DNA from: Tetracladium setigerum
Taxonomy: Eukaryota > Ascomycota > Leotiomycetes > Helotiales
DNA length: 64,000 nt
Direction: 5' to 3'
NCBI GenBank assembly: GCA_031472005.1
Contig: PZJY01000013.1
Coordinates: 186,001 to 250,000 of the forward strand
Positions 34,439 through 45,555 of this stretch are shown here, piece by piece. Both the position numbers and the translations under genes were made by a program. The notes beneath the pieces are model-generated. The model saw only the letters and a program-made list of their open reading frames with translations. It made no database searches and had not been told where the DNA came from. How positions within the stretch are numbered: the stretch's first letter is position 1; every line of letters begins with the position of its first letter.

Positions 34439-35378
34439 CTTGCAGAATCCAGACAGGTCAATTTGACCGTCACTGGTACAATTTTGAAGTCGGAAATATT
34501 TTTGAGAATAATAATGGAACTAGAGGAAAGAAAACAATTTGATATTTAAAACCATTTCTTGATGTTCGCCGAGAGCTCACTTAAGACTAGGAGTTCGGTC
34601 AAACCTAGAGTTTGTGAGTCAAACGGCCTGTGACAATGCATAGAGCTCAGCCTTCATGGCGTTGTTTCTGGTCACGTGATGTGTTATCTATGTTAAACAT
34701 ACCCAGAGTCGGGCAACTGTTCTAAGATGAAAAAGGAGAAATATTTTTAGGCGAGTCGATGATGATGATCATGGTGTCTTTAAATAAAAAATCTATCAAT
34801 AAATTTATCAATTCTTTGAAAGTTGGTCAACCCAGCGTTGATGCTCGATTTCATAGCCAAATTACTCTTGTCCCACCAATTGCAGGCTGCATCGCCAACT
34901 AAGTACAATGCATAGCTCTTTTCAACTTGAAATGATATCTCAAATAATTAGTGCTAACACGCTCGTTGAATTTCTACACGTTTCATATAATTGTGATGGT
35001 TGTTCTTGAAGTGCACTTCTCTGACATGAAATCCGGTTCGTAGTCATGAAACGGCTTCTGATATTTACCGTCCCTCGCCTACCAAGTTTTCGGGGGTAGG
35101 GGGCGCGGGGAACGACCCGGGTAGTTGGAGCAAAAACCTGGGTGTTAAAGTTGTCCCACTAGTTTGGGTTACGAGTGACAGTAAACCAAATCGAGGGACG
35201 AGCGTGGCGCAGGCGAAAAGCAAATTCGGGGCTTGGAATAAGGTAAATGCACTTGCTGGAGGAGGGTATTAGAATGATTTTGATATTGAAAAGATGAAAC
35301 TAAGCTATACAGATCATGGGAACGTGCTGACGAGCAATTTCCCCTAAATTTTAACAAACATGAGAGCCATTGCTCAAA
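34439..35378. other. Intergenic region
   Basis: 0.94 kb upstream of the RWD-PARP gene and downstream of the HET gene. No gene recognised. Confidence 0.5.
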
Positions 35379-37448
35379 TTAAAGCAGTTCGACGTCATAC
35401 CAGGTGAGATTGGGCCCTTGAACTACTTCTCCGTCCATAACTCCGTAAACATAGCACTCGCCGATAAAAGTATACCGATCTTTACTACCATCTTCCTCAC
35501 GAATCACATAGGGCACTTGGCCACCTCTAAAGACACATACCAAATCACCAGGCCTTGCCGACAATGGAACAACTCCAAGCAGCCCTTTGCCCAGTTGACA
35601 AACCTGGCGGCCAGCCCAGTTGGCTCTACCTCGGGCACTCAATATCTTTCTTAGCTCATCATTTTCCTCATCCTCCTGAACTATCCATTCGCTCGTGCGA
35701 TTTCGCCGGCTATCCGGTCTATCTTCATTGCCCAGGGTTAGATATTTCAAGTCCATATCACGAAGACTTGCTAGTGTGCACTTGATCTGAACAAGATCAA
35801 CGCCACTATTTCTCAAAGCCATGACCCAAGGAACCATTTCCTCAGATATTTCTAGGTTTTCCCCAATGACCCACCGGGAGACTGCATTTATCCCTCCGAT
35901 GATTGCTACTTGGACCATCAGAGAGTCTTCAACGATGTAGGCTAGGCACTCATGGTCACCGCTTGCTCTGTAAGTACGACTGTCGGGTATCGCTCCATCA
36001 GTCTCAGTCAAATCGTGACTTAGTAGGAGAGCTTGTTGTAGATCCGGGGGTAAGGCGGCCATTACGACATCAGCAGTCATCAGTCGTTTCGGAATAGGGT
36101 TGACACTGAGTTGTCTGGACCAATCCGGACACCAGCTGGGTAGACCTGTCTCAGTCCTGGTGGATTCAATACCAGGTTCTGGAGTGGTAGTCGGTTCCAT
36201 GACTGTATGTCCAAGGAAGCTTAGCTCTTGTCCCTTGTGGCTCAGACAGTATCTGACGACGTCTTTGCACACATCTGAGTAGCTCTTAGACCTGTAGTCG
36301 ACTTTGATGGGAGACGGAGTTCTGATACACAGAGCTTGCGGAGCATACACTTTATCTCTCGGATCGGAGCACTGGGCATATCTTGCGCATTCGAGCACCT
36401 CTAGAAGCGTCCGAGATCTATCTGGTCTATTGCGTAGTCTCCGAAACCAGTACAGAAATTCGACCGAGTCGTGGCGACGTTGAAGATATGCTTGAGAAGC
36501 CATTACGTCGTCCCGATGTCGGCAAAACATATGAAGAGCTCCAATGGAGTTCCAATCGGAATCTTCATCGCCAAAAGCAAAGCGTACTGGATACTCCTCA
36601 GTCACCATATCGCCATGATCCCTACGAACACCGGGCACAGTCGCTTCTTGAACAATCCAAGTCCTGTCCCACCACGGGCTCTCCCACATATCGAGAAGGC
36701 CACTCCAGGCTTGATTTTCCTCATCTTTCGTGAATTTCGAGTCAGCGTCCACTTTCTTGGATCGGACGACAAAGTTGTACTCAAAGGAGGATGGATTGAA
36801 CTCCGAGTCGCTGCCAGCCAAGAATCCGGCCCATATCGCGCGCTCGATTTCTGTGAACATATCGCCCATCCTCTCCAGCTTGGCAAAGGCAAGATGGTTG
36901 GACTTCTCGCATTTAGGATTCCCAAGCCATACGAAAACTTTTGTCGCCTTCTCATAAATGCGTTTCATTAACTCAACCTGTTTGCTGCGCTCGTCTAAGG
37001 CTTCCGAATCCTCGCCTTGATTGATACATATAGCGTCGATCCAGAAGAAGAGTGTCACTTCTGTCCCCATTCTTCCGTTTTTATGTCTTGATTCGATGGC
37101 ACCAAGGGCGTCTTTGAGGTTAGGTCGAATTCCAAATGGCTTCCCATCGAGCTCAATATAATCTGTTATGGCTGGAGAACCCCATGTGTATGACAGAGCC
37201 GTAAATCGCGGCGCCGATGAAAGTTCCACAGCCTTAATTCCATAGCGGAAAGGGCTCGAGTCTCGATCAATGACAAGAAGTCTAATGTGGCCTTCGGCAA
37301 GGCTGTTGTAGGTATACGTCTGCGGCTTGGTGGGCTTCGATGGCTCGCTGGCTGCATTCTTGGGAGGGACTGGTGGCATGCTGGGTTGGCTGAGCTCAGC
37401 CTGCTGTACCCTCCTCCGCGAAACGAAGAGCTTCGTGAGTAAACTCAT
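35379..37448 (-). CDS. HET-domain protein (heterokaryon incompatibility family)
   Basis: Fungal allorecognition or NLR-signalling family. One exon of 689 aa from ATG 37448 (SLLTKLF); an in-frame ATG at 37532 would add 28 residues. HET hallmark blocks appear in order: a basic and Pro-rich start, then RLLVI, LSYTWGSP (residues about 95), WIDAICINQ followed by RSKQVELMKRIYEKA, VFVWLG and the later WDRTWIVQEA. The C-terminal half is variable and ends GECYVYGVMDGEVV, the usual end of HET proteins. No NLR or patatin partner is seen next to it, so this is a stand-alone HET. Whether it is a live incompatibility gene cannot be told. Confidence 0.9.
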   Translation of the reverse strand: MSLLTKLFVSRRRVQQAELSQPSMPPVPPKNAASEPSKPTKPQTYTYNSLAEGHIRLLVIDRDSSPFRYGIKAVELSSAPRFTALSYTWGSPAITDYIELDGKPFGIRPNLKDALGAIESRHKNGRMGTEVTLFFWIDAICINQGEDSEALDERSKQVELMKRIYEKATKVFVWLGNPKCEKSNHLAFAKLERMGDMFTEIERAIWAGFLAGSDSEFNPSSFEYNFVVRSKKVDADSKFTKDEENQAWSGLLDMWESPWWDRTWIVQEATVPGVRRDHGDMVTEEYPVRFAFGDEDSDWNSIGALHMFCRHRDDVMASQAYLQRRHDSVEFLYWFRRLRNRPDRSRTLLEVLECARYAQCSDPRDKVYAPQALCIRTPSPIKVDYRSKSYSDVCKDVVRYCLSHKGQELSFLGHTVMEPTTTPEPGIESTRTETGLPSWCPDWSRQLSVNPIPKRLMTADVVMAALPPDLQQALLLSHDLTETDGAIPDSRTYRASGDHECLAYIVEDSLMVQVAIIGGINAVSRWVIGENLEISEEMVPWVMALRNSGVDLVQIKCTLASLRDMDLKYLTLGNEDRPDSRRNRTSEWIVQEDEENDELRKILSARGRANWAGRQVCQLGKGLLGVVPLSARPGDLVCVFRGGQVPYVIREEDGSKDRYTFIGECYVYGVMDGEVVQGPNLTWYDVELL

Positions 37449-38663
37449 AGCTGCAAAGATTTTATGAAAAGGAGGATCAACTTCCACAAACGCAGTTAAA
37501 AATCTAAGCTCGGTATTTGCGGACACTTCCAATAGCGATGATGAAAGTCGAGAAGGAACTTAGCTAAAGAACAACAAGCCCTTACGCCATTACGACAGCT
37601 GAAGAACTGTAGGACAACCCCGCGCTGATGACTAATAATTCTCTGTTCGCCTGGTGCACTTTTAAATGACTGGAGGTGCGAAGCCATTTTGCACTAACCA
37701 AAATTGTCCCTCGTTTTGATCCAGGTACCAATCCGTGTGGCGGTCATGAATGAATCTACAGGTCCCAGCAGCCACAAGGCTAATCGCGATTACCTGAATA
37801 GCGGTAAGGGCCTTTTTAGCTCGGATGAAACTCCTCCAAGGTAGTAGGAATAGGATAAGCTCGGCGGCGGACTGGTGGCGGAGGAATGCTACTATGCCCT
37901 AAGATGAGACACTTTGCAAATCAGACGTGAGGGCGATGATATAAATGCTAATTTCTAGTAAAACTAGTTTAGCGTGTCTGGGAGTGGCTACGGGACATAG
38001 TTTATCCAGAATTATAAGAGACATTAAGGTGTGCACAGGATTTTAAAATGCTTCAAGTCAAAGTACCTATTATTTTTTCCGGCACACAGGGTTTTCCGGC
38101 ACGCAGGGATGGACGTTACTTTTTTAGACGTTAGCCATGGTTCAGGAGTACCGGATTGTGACTTACTTGGAATTAATCAATTTTTTATGAGTAGACTTGA
38201 TCTCGAGAAAAATCGAGGACGGTGTGAGGTTGACAAAATACAGTTTTTATTGTCGTTCATGAGTTCTGGCGCAACATACTTTGTCTCCTTTGGCAGCGTG
38301 ATTTTCATTTCCAACCTCTAGCGTGTCAAAACATTAAGCGAGCAAGCCGATAATCCCAAACAAACCGTGCGGTACAGCAGAACATTGTCAAGAGGGAAGA
38401 AACAACGAGGGTCTGCTGAGAAGGCCATTCCGTATCTATCTTTCATTCATCTACATAAAAATTAAAAAGAAAAACAGCTTTGGGATATAAAACATAAGGA
38501 AAAGGATAATAAGCCGCTCAAAGTTTTTGAGACTGTTTCGACAACCAACAAAAATATAAAACCCCGTAGGAAAAAAAAAAAAACCAGACACACGTACGAC
38601 AAAACATACGTGCTCACATCATAACACACACAAATATATACAAAGATTCGCAACGGCAACGCC
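37449..38663. other. Intergenic region
   Basis: 1.2 kb with the HET promoter and the 3' end of the EGF glycoprotein. Contains a 17-bp tandem pair (38075-38108) and an A12 run near 38573. Confidence 0.5.
38075..38108. repeat. 17-bp direct tandem duplication
   Basis: Two adjacent copies of TTTTCCGGCACACAGGG, the second with one A-to-G change. Confidence 0.85.
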
Positions 38664-41504
38664 CTACTCCCATCCGCCAAGACTGACAGGCTGACTGACT
38701 CTCTTCACAATATTCTTCGCGCCCACTGCTGAGGATGCTCCCCTGAGCGCCAGCCTAAAACCTAACAAGTCTACCGAATTGCCCTGTCCTAAGCTCACAT
38801 TCCGCGCAGCCGCGTTCGTAAAACTCTGCAAGCCATAGAATCGCTGCAGATTACTCTGCGCAAGTACCGCATTATCGAGGGATTCCTCTTGGAAGAGATA
38901 GAGAACTGCGACACGGGAGAAGTCGAGTACTTCTTGGGTGATGTTGAAGAGGGCGGTGGCGGGGATGTTGGATGTGGCGGAGACGGTGGAGTCCGAGGAG
39001 GTAGCAGGGATGTTGTTAGATGAGTCGAAGATGATACCTGAGTCGGCTGTGGCGACGGAGTTTGAGGATGAAGTGGTGGAGGTTGCTTGACGACGACGAC
39101 GGGGAGAGCTGTTGCGTTTTGTGGTTGTTGTGGGACCAATTACTGCGTTAGCGGCGCCAATTCGCGTTGACTGGCCGTTGAAAGTAACAAGGGCGTTTTG
39201 AGAGACGCAGGATAAATCGGCGGTGTTGAAGCGAGAGAGGAGAACTGTTTCGCTGAGGGGAATAGAGAAGTTGGATGCGGAGGAGGTTATTAGACGGGGA
39301 TTGCGTCTCCCAATGTGGCATTCATGACGGATGTCGCGGTGGTGTTGGTGTCTTTCAATGTGATGGCCGAGCAAGCGCCAGTATCAGCAGTCGTACAAGT
39401 CGATCCCGTAAAGCCGTTAATGCAGATGCAACTGCAGGAACCAGTAGACAAGGAGGCCACGCCGCCGTTCTGACAGGCTGTTGAGCTGTCGGCTTGGCAT
39501 TGCTGGAGAGGGGTGAGAGAGGCGGTGGAGTCGTTGTTTTTCTTGATGACAAGGAAATAGAGGGGGATTACGATCGCCGCGGCGACAATTAGAACAAGTA
39601 AGAATTGGAGGAGGACAAACAGCCAGCAAGGCATTCCACAGCAGCGTCGTCCAGCTTTGCGAGGGCGTGAGCTGGCGTTGCCACCGTCTTTTTCGCTGCC
39701 AGCGCCGAAGCCCATGGGCCAGGCTGATAGAGGGCGAGTATTACCATCATTAGGAGTGGCGAGGCCAGGAGGAGGGAAGGCGTTGATCATGCCTGAGAAT
39801 CCGGAGCTGCGGTTTCCGCCTGGTGAGACTATTAGGTGTTAGCGGAGTTGAGATTATTCATGTGGCGAACTTACACTCTTTGTTTCGTGATGATAGGTCA
39901 ATATCGCTTGGGAAATTACTCAGGTCGTTCATTCGGCTACCAGGTCTTTTGCCTCTGTCCATCATAGCTGCCAGCCTCGTTGCTCTTCGGATGAGATCTG
40001 GGAGACTTGTCAAACTGCCTCTTGCCTCAGCATCCCTCACAGCATCGATATCCAAGCGAGGTGGCGGTCGTCGAATAGCCGAGAATCTGCTGAATGCACT
40101 AGGACTTCGCTCCCGAGTTTGTGGCTGACCTGGGGTTAATGAACTTGCATTGTTGTAAGCTCCCAAGATGGGGTTCTCGTTGGGATCCGAAGTCGATGAG
40201 CGCTTTTGCCTGACACCTGAGGGGTGAGCAAGCGTAGGGACAGATTCTGCAGATGTAGAAGGTGTTGGATCCATTAATCCAGTTCCACTTGCCAATGGTG
40301 AATCTGGATTTCCAACTGTTGGCCAAGCAGTGTTTCTCTGTCCGGCAAAAGGTTTTGCGATTGGTTCAAGCTCCGTTGGCATTGGTGGAGGATCAGAGTT
40401 TGCAAGCGAAGGCCAAAATGTTTGTCGCTGTCCACCTCCATCTGCCTGGGAGACTGCTAAGCCAGTCGTGGCCGCAGTACCAATCACGCTGTCCATGTTC
40501 GACTTTTGCAATGTCAAAGGCTTTGGTGTAATTGTGGCCCGTGGATCGTCGTTCTTCTCAAAGCTCTTCGTTGTAACCATTGAGGGTTTGGCTCTCTTCC
40601 CCAAACTTGCACTCCTGATCAATCCTCGATCATCACTATCATCTCCTGGGATTGATCCCCTAGAAATGCGGCCATCTTCAATCAGTTGTCCGTTCGATGT
40701 CCTGTCTCGGTCATAATAGTCGTCGTAATCATCGTAGCCAAATCCGGGAGATTCTGGGCTTCGGGGCCAGTTGGGAGGTATCGCTGCGCTTGAAGCATAA
40801 GACAAGTGTGAAGGTGCGGCGAGTGTATGTCTTGGGCTCTCTTCCGGAATTGGGGAAACGAAAGATTGTTGAGAATAATATGACGAAGGACCTCTTCTCA
40901 CAGTTGGTGGTGGGCCAAGATTTCCGCTCCTTCTTGCTCCCTGAACAGGGAAAGATTGCGGTATCGCTGGTACTGGGAAGTCGGGGATTGATCCTACGGA
41001 AGAAACGGTAGATGGTCTTGATGAGCCTGTTGTGGGCGACATTATCTCTGGCGAAGGAAATCCATTATCACTATAGTAACTGGGCGAGACTTGGGCGTTG
41101 TTATATTGGAAGGAAGGTGTGGGATCCTGTACTCGCGAACTGTCAAGCATTGAAGGTACTACACTTGGTCGCGGTGGGCGTTGTGGTGCGGCGCCTCTCC
41201 CTTGGTTTTGGCTTTGGCTTGACGAACTCGCGTCTCTCGTTCCTCCAAGTGGCCATTGAGGTACCTGCGTTGGACGAGATATCGCAACCCCAATCTGACC
41301 TTGTTCATTCCTCACACCTGACATACCTGCCGGCATTTGTGGTCGCGATCGATTCGAAGGTGGACTGGGTCGAGATTGGTCGTATGGCTGTTGTCTTGGA
41401 GGAGAAGACGGGTCTATCGGTATTCCAGCTTGCGCTCGCTCTCTTGCCTTTCGAACAGATCCTCCTCCGTTCCCTCCCCGGGGTTCTTGCCATTGTTGAC
41501 TCAT
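38664..41504 (-). CDS. EGF-domain membrane glycoprotein, fungal
   Basis: About 928 aa; exons 41504-39875 and 39819-38664. A long Ser/Pro/Arg-rich cytosolic N-terminus (about 540 aa, with LPDLIRRATRLAAMMDRGKR near its end) precedes one transmembrane helix (PCWLFVLLQFLLVLIVAAAI, about residue 590). Next comes a Cys-rich EGF-like module (CQADSSTACQNGGVASL, GSCSCICINGFTGSTC), then a Ser/Thr-rich ectodomain with SETVLLSRFNTADLSC. Such proteins are conserved single-copy in filamentous ascomycetes; their role is not settled, possibly wall or surface signalling. The frame is lost at GGGG 39296-39299 (AIP, then RLITSSA in another frame); one more base restores 929 codons. Confidence 0.75.
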
Positions 41505-42151
41505 TGAACAATGGAATTGTGTTGTATTTGCGGTATCCTTCTGCTTTGCTACCAGATAACGATTGATTTCTGGCGTTAGTGTGGCTGCTTGTAAATTGAC
41601 TATTGCGCTTATATATGCATGAAGCCGACACGGTCAAAGTGTATGTTGGTAGCCGCAGATTCCAAGAAAGTATTTTTCGAAGTAGATAACTGAGGTGAGG
41701 AATTTGATTGTGTTGTTGGGTCGGAATGGTTTGCGCAGTTTGTCAAAAGTTAATGGTAGAATATACAAAGTAATCGAACTTCGGATTATAAATTGACTGT
41801 TGAGAAACGAATGTAGTCGGTCGCTGGGATCCGAGGTAGAAAGAATGGACAAAGACCGAAATCTATATGCTGAAGGTAAATCGATTGAGGGTTATCGCAT
41901 CGCAAGGTGGTGCAAAGTGTGTACTGAATGGAAGTCCTGCTTGATGATGTCGCTATCCCAATATGTTCAACCCAAGTCGTCTCTATCAAATCTATGCATC
42001 TAACAATTAGTAATTGAACCACCGGAGTCAATAATGAGAAGCAGTAAGTGGCAAACAATTGCGACAGAGATATGAAAGGAAGAGGTCTGGATGACGATGG
42101 AGAGTCTCCCGACCGCTCGAAACACTGGCACGATTCTGTCCGCAATCAACC

Positions 42152-42499
42152 ATGACATCCAGCTCTCCCATCCTCCCTCTCGCGGTCATGGGAACACCCG
42201 CCATGGCGCGACCACCCCCAAACATTCTCCCGACAGAAGCGAAGAAGAAAATCCTTCAGACGATATGAAATCGGTTGCATACATGTGGTGTTTCAGAAGC
42301 TGGTGTAATCCTCTCATGCGATAAGCGTGCGTGTCCGGAGTTGTTGGATGCTTGCGCAGTTTGTGCTACTACTGATGGAGCTATCGAAGCTCGAATTGGG
42401 CCAGAAAAGTGGAAGAATGCGTCTTGTTTGCTGGCCAAAGGTCGCCAGTTTGAAGATTGTCAAGAAGAAGGATGCTCTCGAAGCTGCCTCGGAATGTAA
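42152..42499 (+). other. Possible Cys-rich ORF interrupted by TGA
   Basis: One frame reads MTSSSPILPLAVMGTPAMAR, then PPPNILPTEAKKKILQ, meets TGA, and continues with SEAGVILSCDKRACPELLDA, GPEKWKNASC and FEDC. Another frame then looks coding (KKKDALEAASECKKLW). Cys spacing and charged helices recall small mitochondrial twin-Cys proteins, but I cannot assign it. No intron removes the stop. Confidence 0.25.
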
Positions 42500-43487
42500 G
42501 AAGTTGTGGTGGTGGTGGAGGTGTTGATGGGTGGTGGTGCTCGTTTCACAAACACCAAGTCGGCTCGAACAGCTTGATGCACGGAGCTTTTCGAGTTAAA
42601 GGTACAGGTGTGAGGCTTGCAGCAATGAACAATCGAACAAAATCGCAACAATACTCCTTCAGCGGCCTCTCCACAACGCAATCCAAAGACAACCAGACGT
42701 AAAAACGAAGTGTCGTTAAGAGGTCAAGAGAGGGAGACCAGCGGCGGTGGACAAAGGCGATTGAACAACTTTGGGGCGCAGATCGAAGGAGTAGGAAATT
42801 AGCTGATGTGACCCCTGATTGGGCCTGCAGCGGCAGATACAAGGTTACTTCTCAACCCTCCAGGCCTCTGAGTGGCCAGAAGGAGACCATTTTCATGGGA
42901 GCCCTGAAGAGGAGACCAGGCAGGGCTGGTCAGTGGACAACGCCCCATCGCAGGAGGATCAAGCGGAAACACGCTACCCAGGGTGCTGGTCCCAGTGAAA
43001 ATGTCAGCCATCGGGGTTTCTGGGAAGATGCCAACGTTGAGGGTGGTTGTGATAGGCTGGCTAAAGAGTGTATTCAGGATATTCCTGGAAATGCTCGATA
43101 TAGATCAAAACAGCGTTGGATCTTGCCAATGATCAGCGGTAGAAATATAGATAAATGGCCATATCGGGCAAGTATTGATGCTGCTTTCAATAGTCTCAGA
43201 ATCGAGTTCCTCCCTGACGATGTCCCACAGTAGTGCCCGGAGCCCTCCACTGGTGGCTTTTTTCCTCCCCCGAGCGAATCGCAAGGTTCGAAAATTGTTG
43301 AAAAGGCATTGAAAGGGATAAGTGAGCTGAGAAAGACGGTCAGAAAGGCATAATTATCAGAAATAGAAAGAAAAGAAAAAAACATTCGCTCATGATTCTC
43401 CCAACGTACCTCAAAGTAAACTCTGAAGCTATGAGAACTAGCAAACTCAAGTCCTTCCCCGTGCCAATCTCCAGGCATCCCGAGCAG

Positions 43488-44216
43488 ACTAGGATGCGCC
43501 AATGCCAATACTCAGCGTTTCAGATTGAGATGCATCTCGAGCCGTGGAATTTTTGGAAAACGCAAAACCCACTTTCTCAGGGGGAACAACCGCAGACGAC
43601 AAACTTGCTAGCCGAGTATTTCTGAGCACGTCCACAAAAAAGCCGTTAGTGACTTGGCGAGTGGGTTGAACGACATCAAAACCCGCAATTCCAGCCGCCA
43701 AATGATACTGCAATTCTTCATAACTTCAACCGCTAGCTTTGCCTTTTGCGAAGGTTGTATTGCGCTCTGCCCAGCAATGAAGACCGACCTCGGGATACAT
43801 CTGTCCCTCCTGTAATAAGCTATCCCGTCCCTTAAACTCACTTCCGCACAGAAGGAATCCCGAGCAAACGATGATCCATCCTCGGGAAGTCAGTCCACTG
43901 ACCACCAAAACCACGCCGTGCGAACTCAATTCAAAACTCTCCATTATTTCCCGGATCACCTTGAGGTCCAGTCTCTCGTGATGAGATGGCTTTCATTTCG
44001 TTGACCTAGCTGCTTTTTCCAAGTCTGCCAATATTTGTTCCGCTGCTCGTCATATCTGATTTCCGGAGGCTGGGGATTTATTGTATATTCTCCGGAGTGG
44101 TGGTTCTTTTGGGGGGGGGGGGTATCGGAAGGGGCCGGTGGAGGTTGTCCGAATAAATGAATAATTGGAGCAGTTCGTGGCCTTTGTCGCGTAATAATGA
44201 GCTGTGGATGAGACAC
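43488..44216 (-). other. Possible unassigned coding fragments
   Basis: Three overlapping frames each look natural for part of the way: EIRYDEQRNKYWQTWKKQLG (44216 side), VIREIMESFELSSHGVVLVV, then LQYHLAAGIAGFDVVQPTRQ. They would need two frame changes to join. They could be one gene with homopolymer errors; a G12 run lies at 44111-44122. Not recognised. Confidence 0.2.
44111..44122. repeat. G12 homopolymer
   Basis: Twelve consecutive G on the plus strand, the longest G/C run in the window. Confidence 0.95.
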
Positions 44217-45555
44217 ACATTATTGACGTCGTACTTCGCATCCGGACGAACGAGCACAGTAATGAAGCAATACGACTGATACGATGAACATTAATACCAC
44301 ACATGGGGCCACACCGGCCAGCATATCCAATAATCCATTGTTTACAAGCCCTCAAACCACCTCGGTCGGGTTAAATTCTTTTTCTAGAGCCTGGATTGTG
44401 TTGCGAGTCTTCAATTCTGTTTGCGCTGCTCGTTTGCTTTCCGTCTCTGTGGTGTATTACCGGGCCACGGTTCATTCTCAGCAAGTGCTGAGGAGGCGCT
44501 TTTTGTTGCTCGCCGTGGGCAGCTCAGCAGTCAAGCTACGTTTGCACAGAGCTTTGTGCCGGGATTGCATCTTGGTGGTCGTTTTGTTAGTAGATAATCT
44601 TGTCTGTGGTTGACTCTCTTCGGGGTTAACTTCCTTCGGCGATGAACATCCTTTGGCTTTGTGAGCGATTCCTTTCGAGTTGGTTTCCTGCGGACAACTT
44701 CATATCTTTTGCTCGTCCTTTTGCTTCTAGATCGGCGAGAATGCTTCCTCGCTGCCACTAGAACTGCGCAAGGAGGCAGTGGTTTTGTTGCAACTCCAGT
44801 TGGATCCGTTTATATCCTCAAGACGGGGATGGTTGTGTTCTATTCGTATTCACTTCCCAAGCTTCCCACAAAGCTACTAGCGCGCTCGGCCAGCCTTCAG
44901 ACGAGATAGTCGCGACTTCCTAAGTAGTTGCTAGCCCTATCATCATTCCGTGTCTGATTTTCGACTTCGACTTCGTATTCATTTGTATCTTTTCATTTCT
45001 TTCGTTCTTTCTTCCTCCTTCATAATAGCCCGCCCCCTGGTGCGAAGATGGTCACTTGATCGGGCTACCAACCCTCGGAATCTCCCCTCTATTGGGAGGA
45101 TGATCACTTCATTAGATGGCCAATGGTTAGGGGATCAACAGAAAGTCCAACACCAAAGATCGAGAAGGTTTCTTGATTGAAAGGATTGACTACTATTCTG
45201 AGACTAGATATAGCATCTACGCGCCACGAGTCGATCTCACAGCCTTCCCACCTACTGTACGATTTCCACAAAGATATACCAAAGAAGCTGGAATTACAGG
45301 CGACCTGTTCGTTCTATTCCTATACGCCCATTTACCGTCCAAGTCCAACAGACCACACAATAACTCCATATCATGCGCCATATCGAAGCTTCAATATCAA
45401 CTTCCAAATGCAGAAAAATGCTCGCTGAGAATGTATCATGAAGTCCTTTAAAGTACCAAGCGATGGCAATGGAATGCTGTGCCAGCTACACAACTCGTCC
45501 ATCCAGCTCGAGACTTGCGGGTCGACCGAGATGGATTGCTGCTTACGCTTGCGGC

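Larger units (their letters stand above)
41505..45555. other. Gene-poor region with two weak coding candidates
   Basis: 4 kb with no firm gene. Its left end is the promoter of the EGF glycoprotein. Two weak candidates are listed separately. The longest ORFs elsewhere (42808-43233 plus, 141 aa) have no domain I know. A G12 run is at 44111-44122. Confidence 0.45.

Noticed and set aside
36471..36971. 166-aa ORF, plus strand
   Set aside because: Antisense shadow of the HET gene.
41012..41566. 184-aa ORF, plus strand
   Set aside because: Antisense shadow of the Ser/Pro-rich N-terminus of the EGF glycoprotein.
42808..43233. 141-aa ORF, plus strand
   Set aside because: Reads smoothly near its end (ISGRNIDKWPYRASIDAAF) but no homologue recognised and no supporting structure; left out as a gene.
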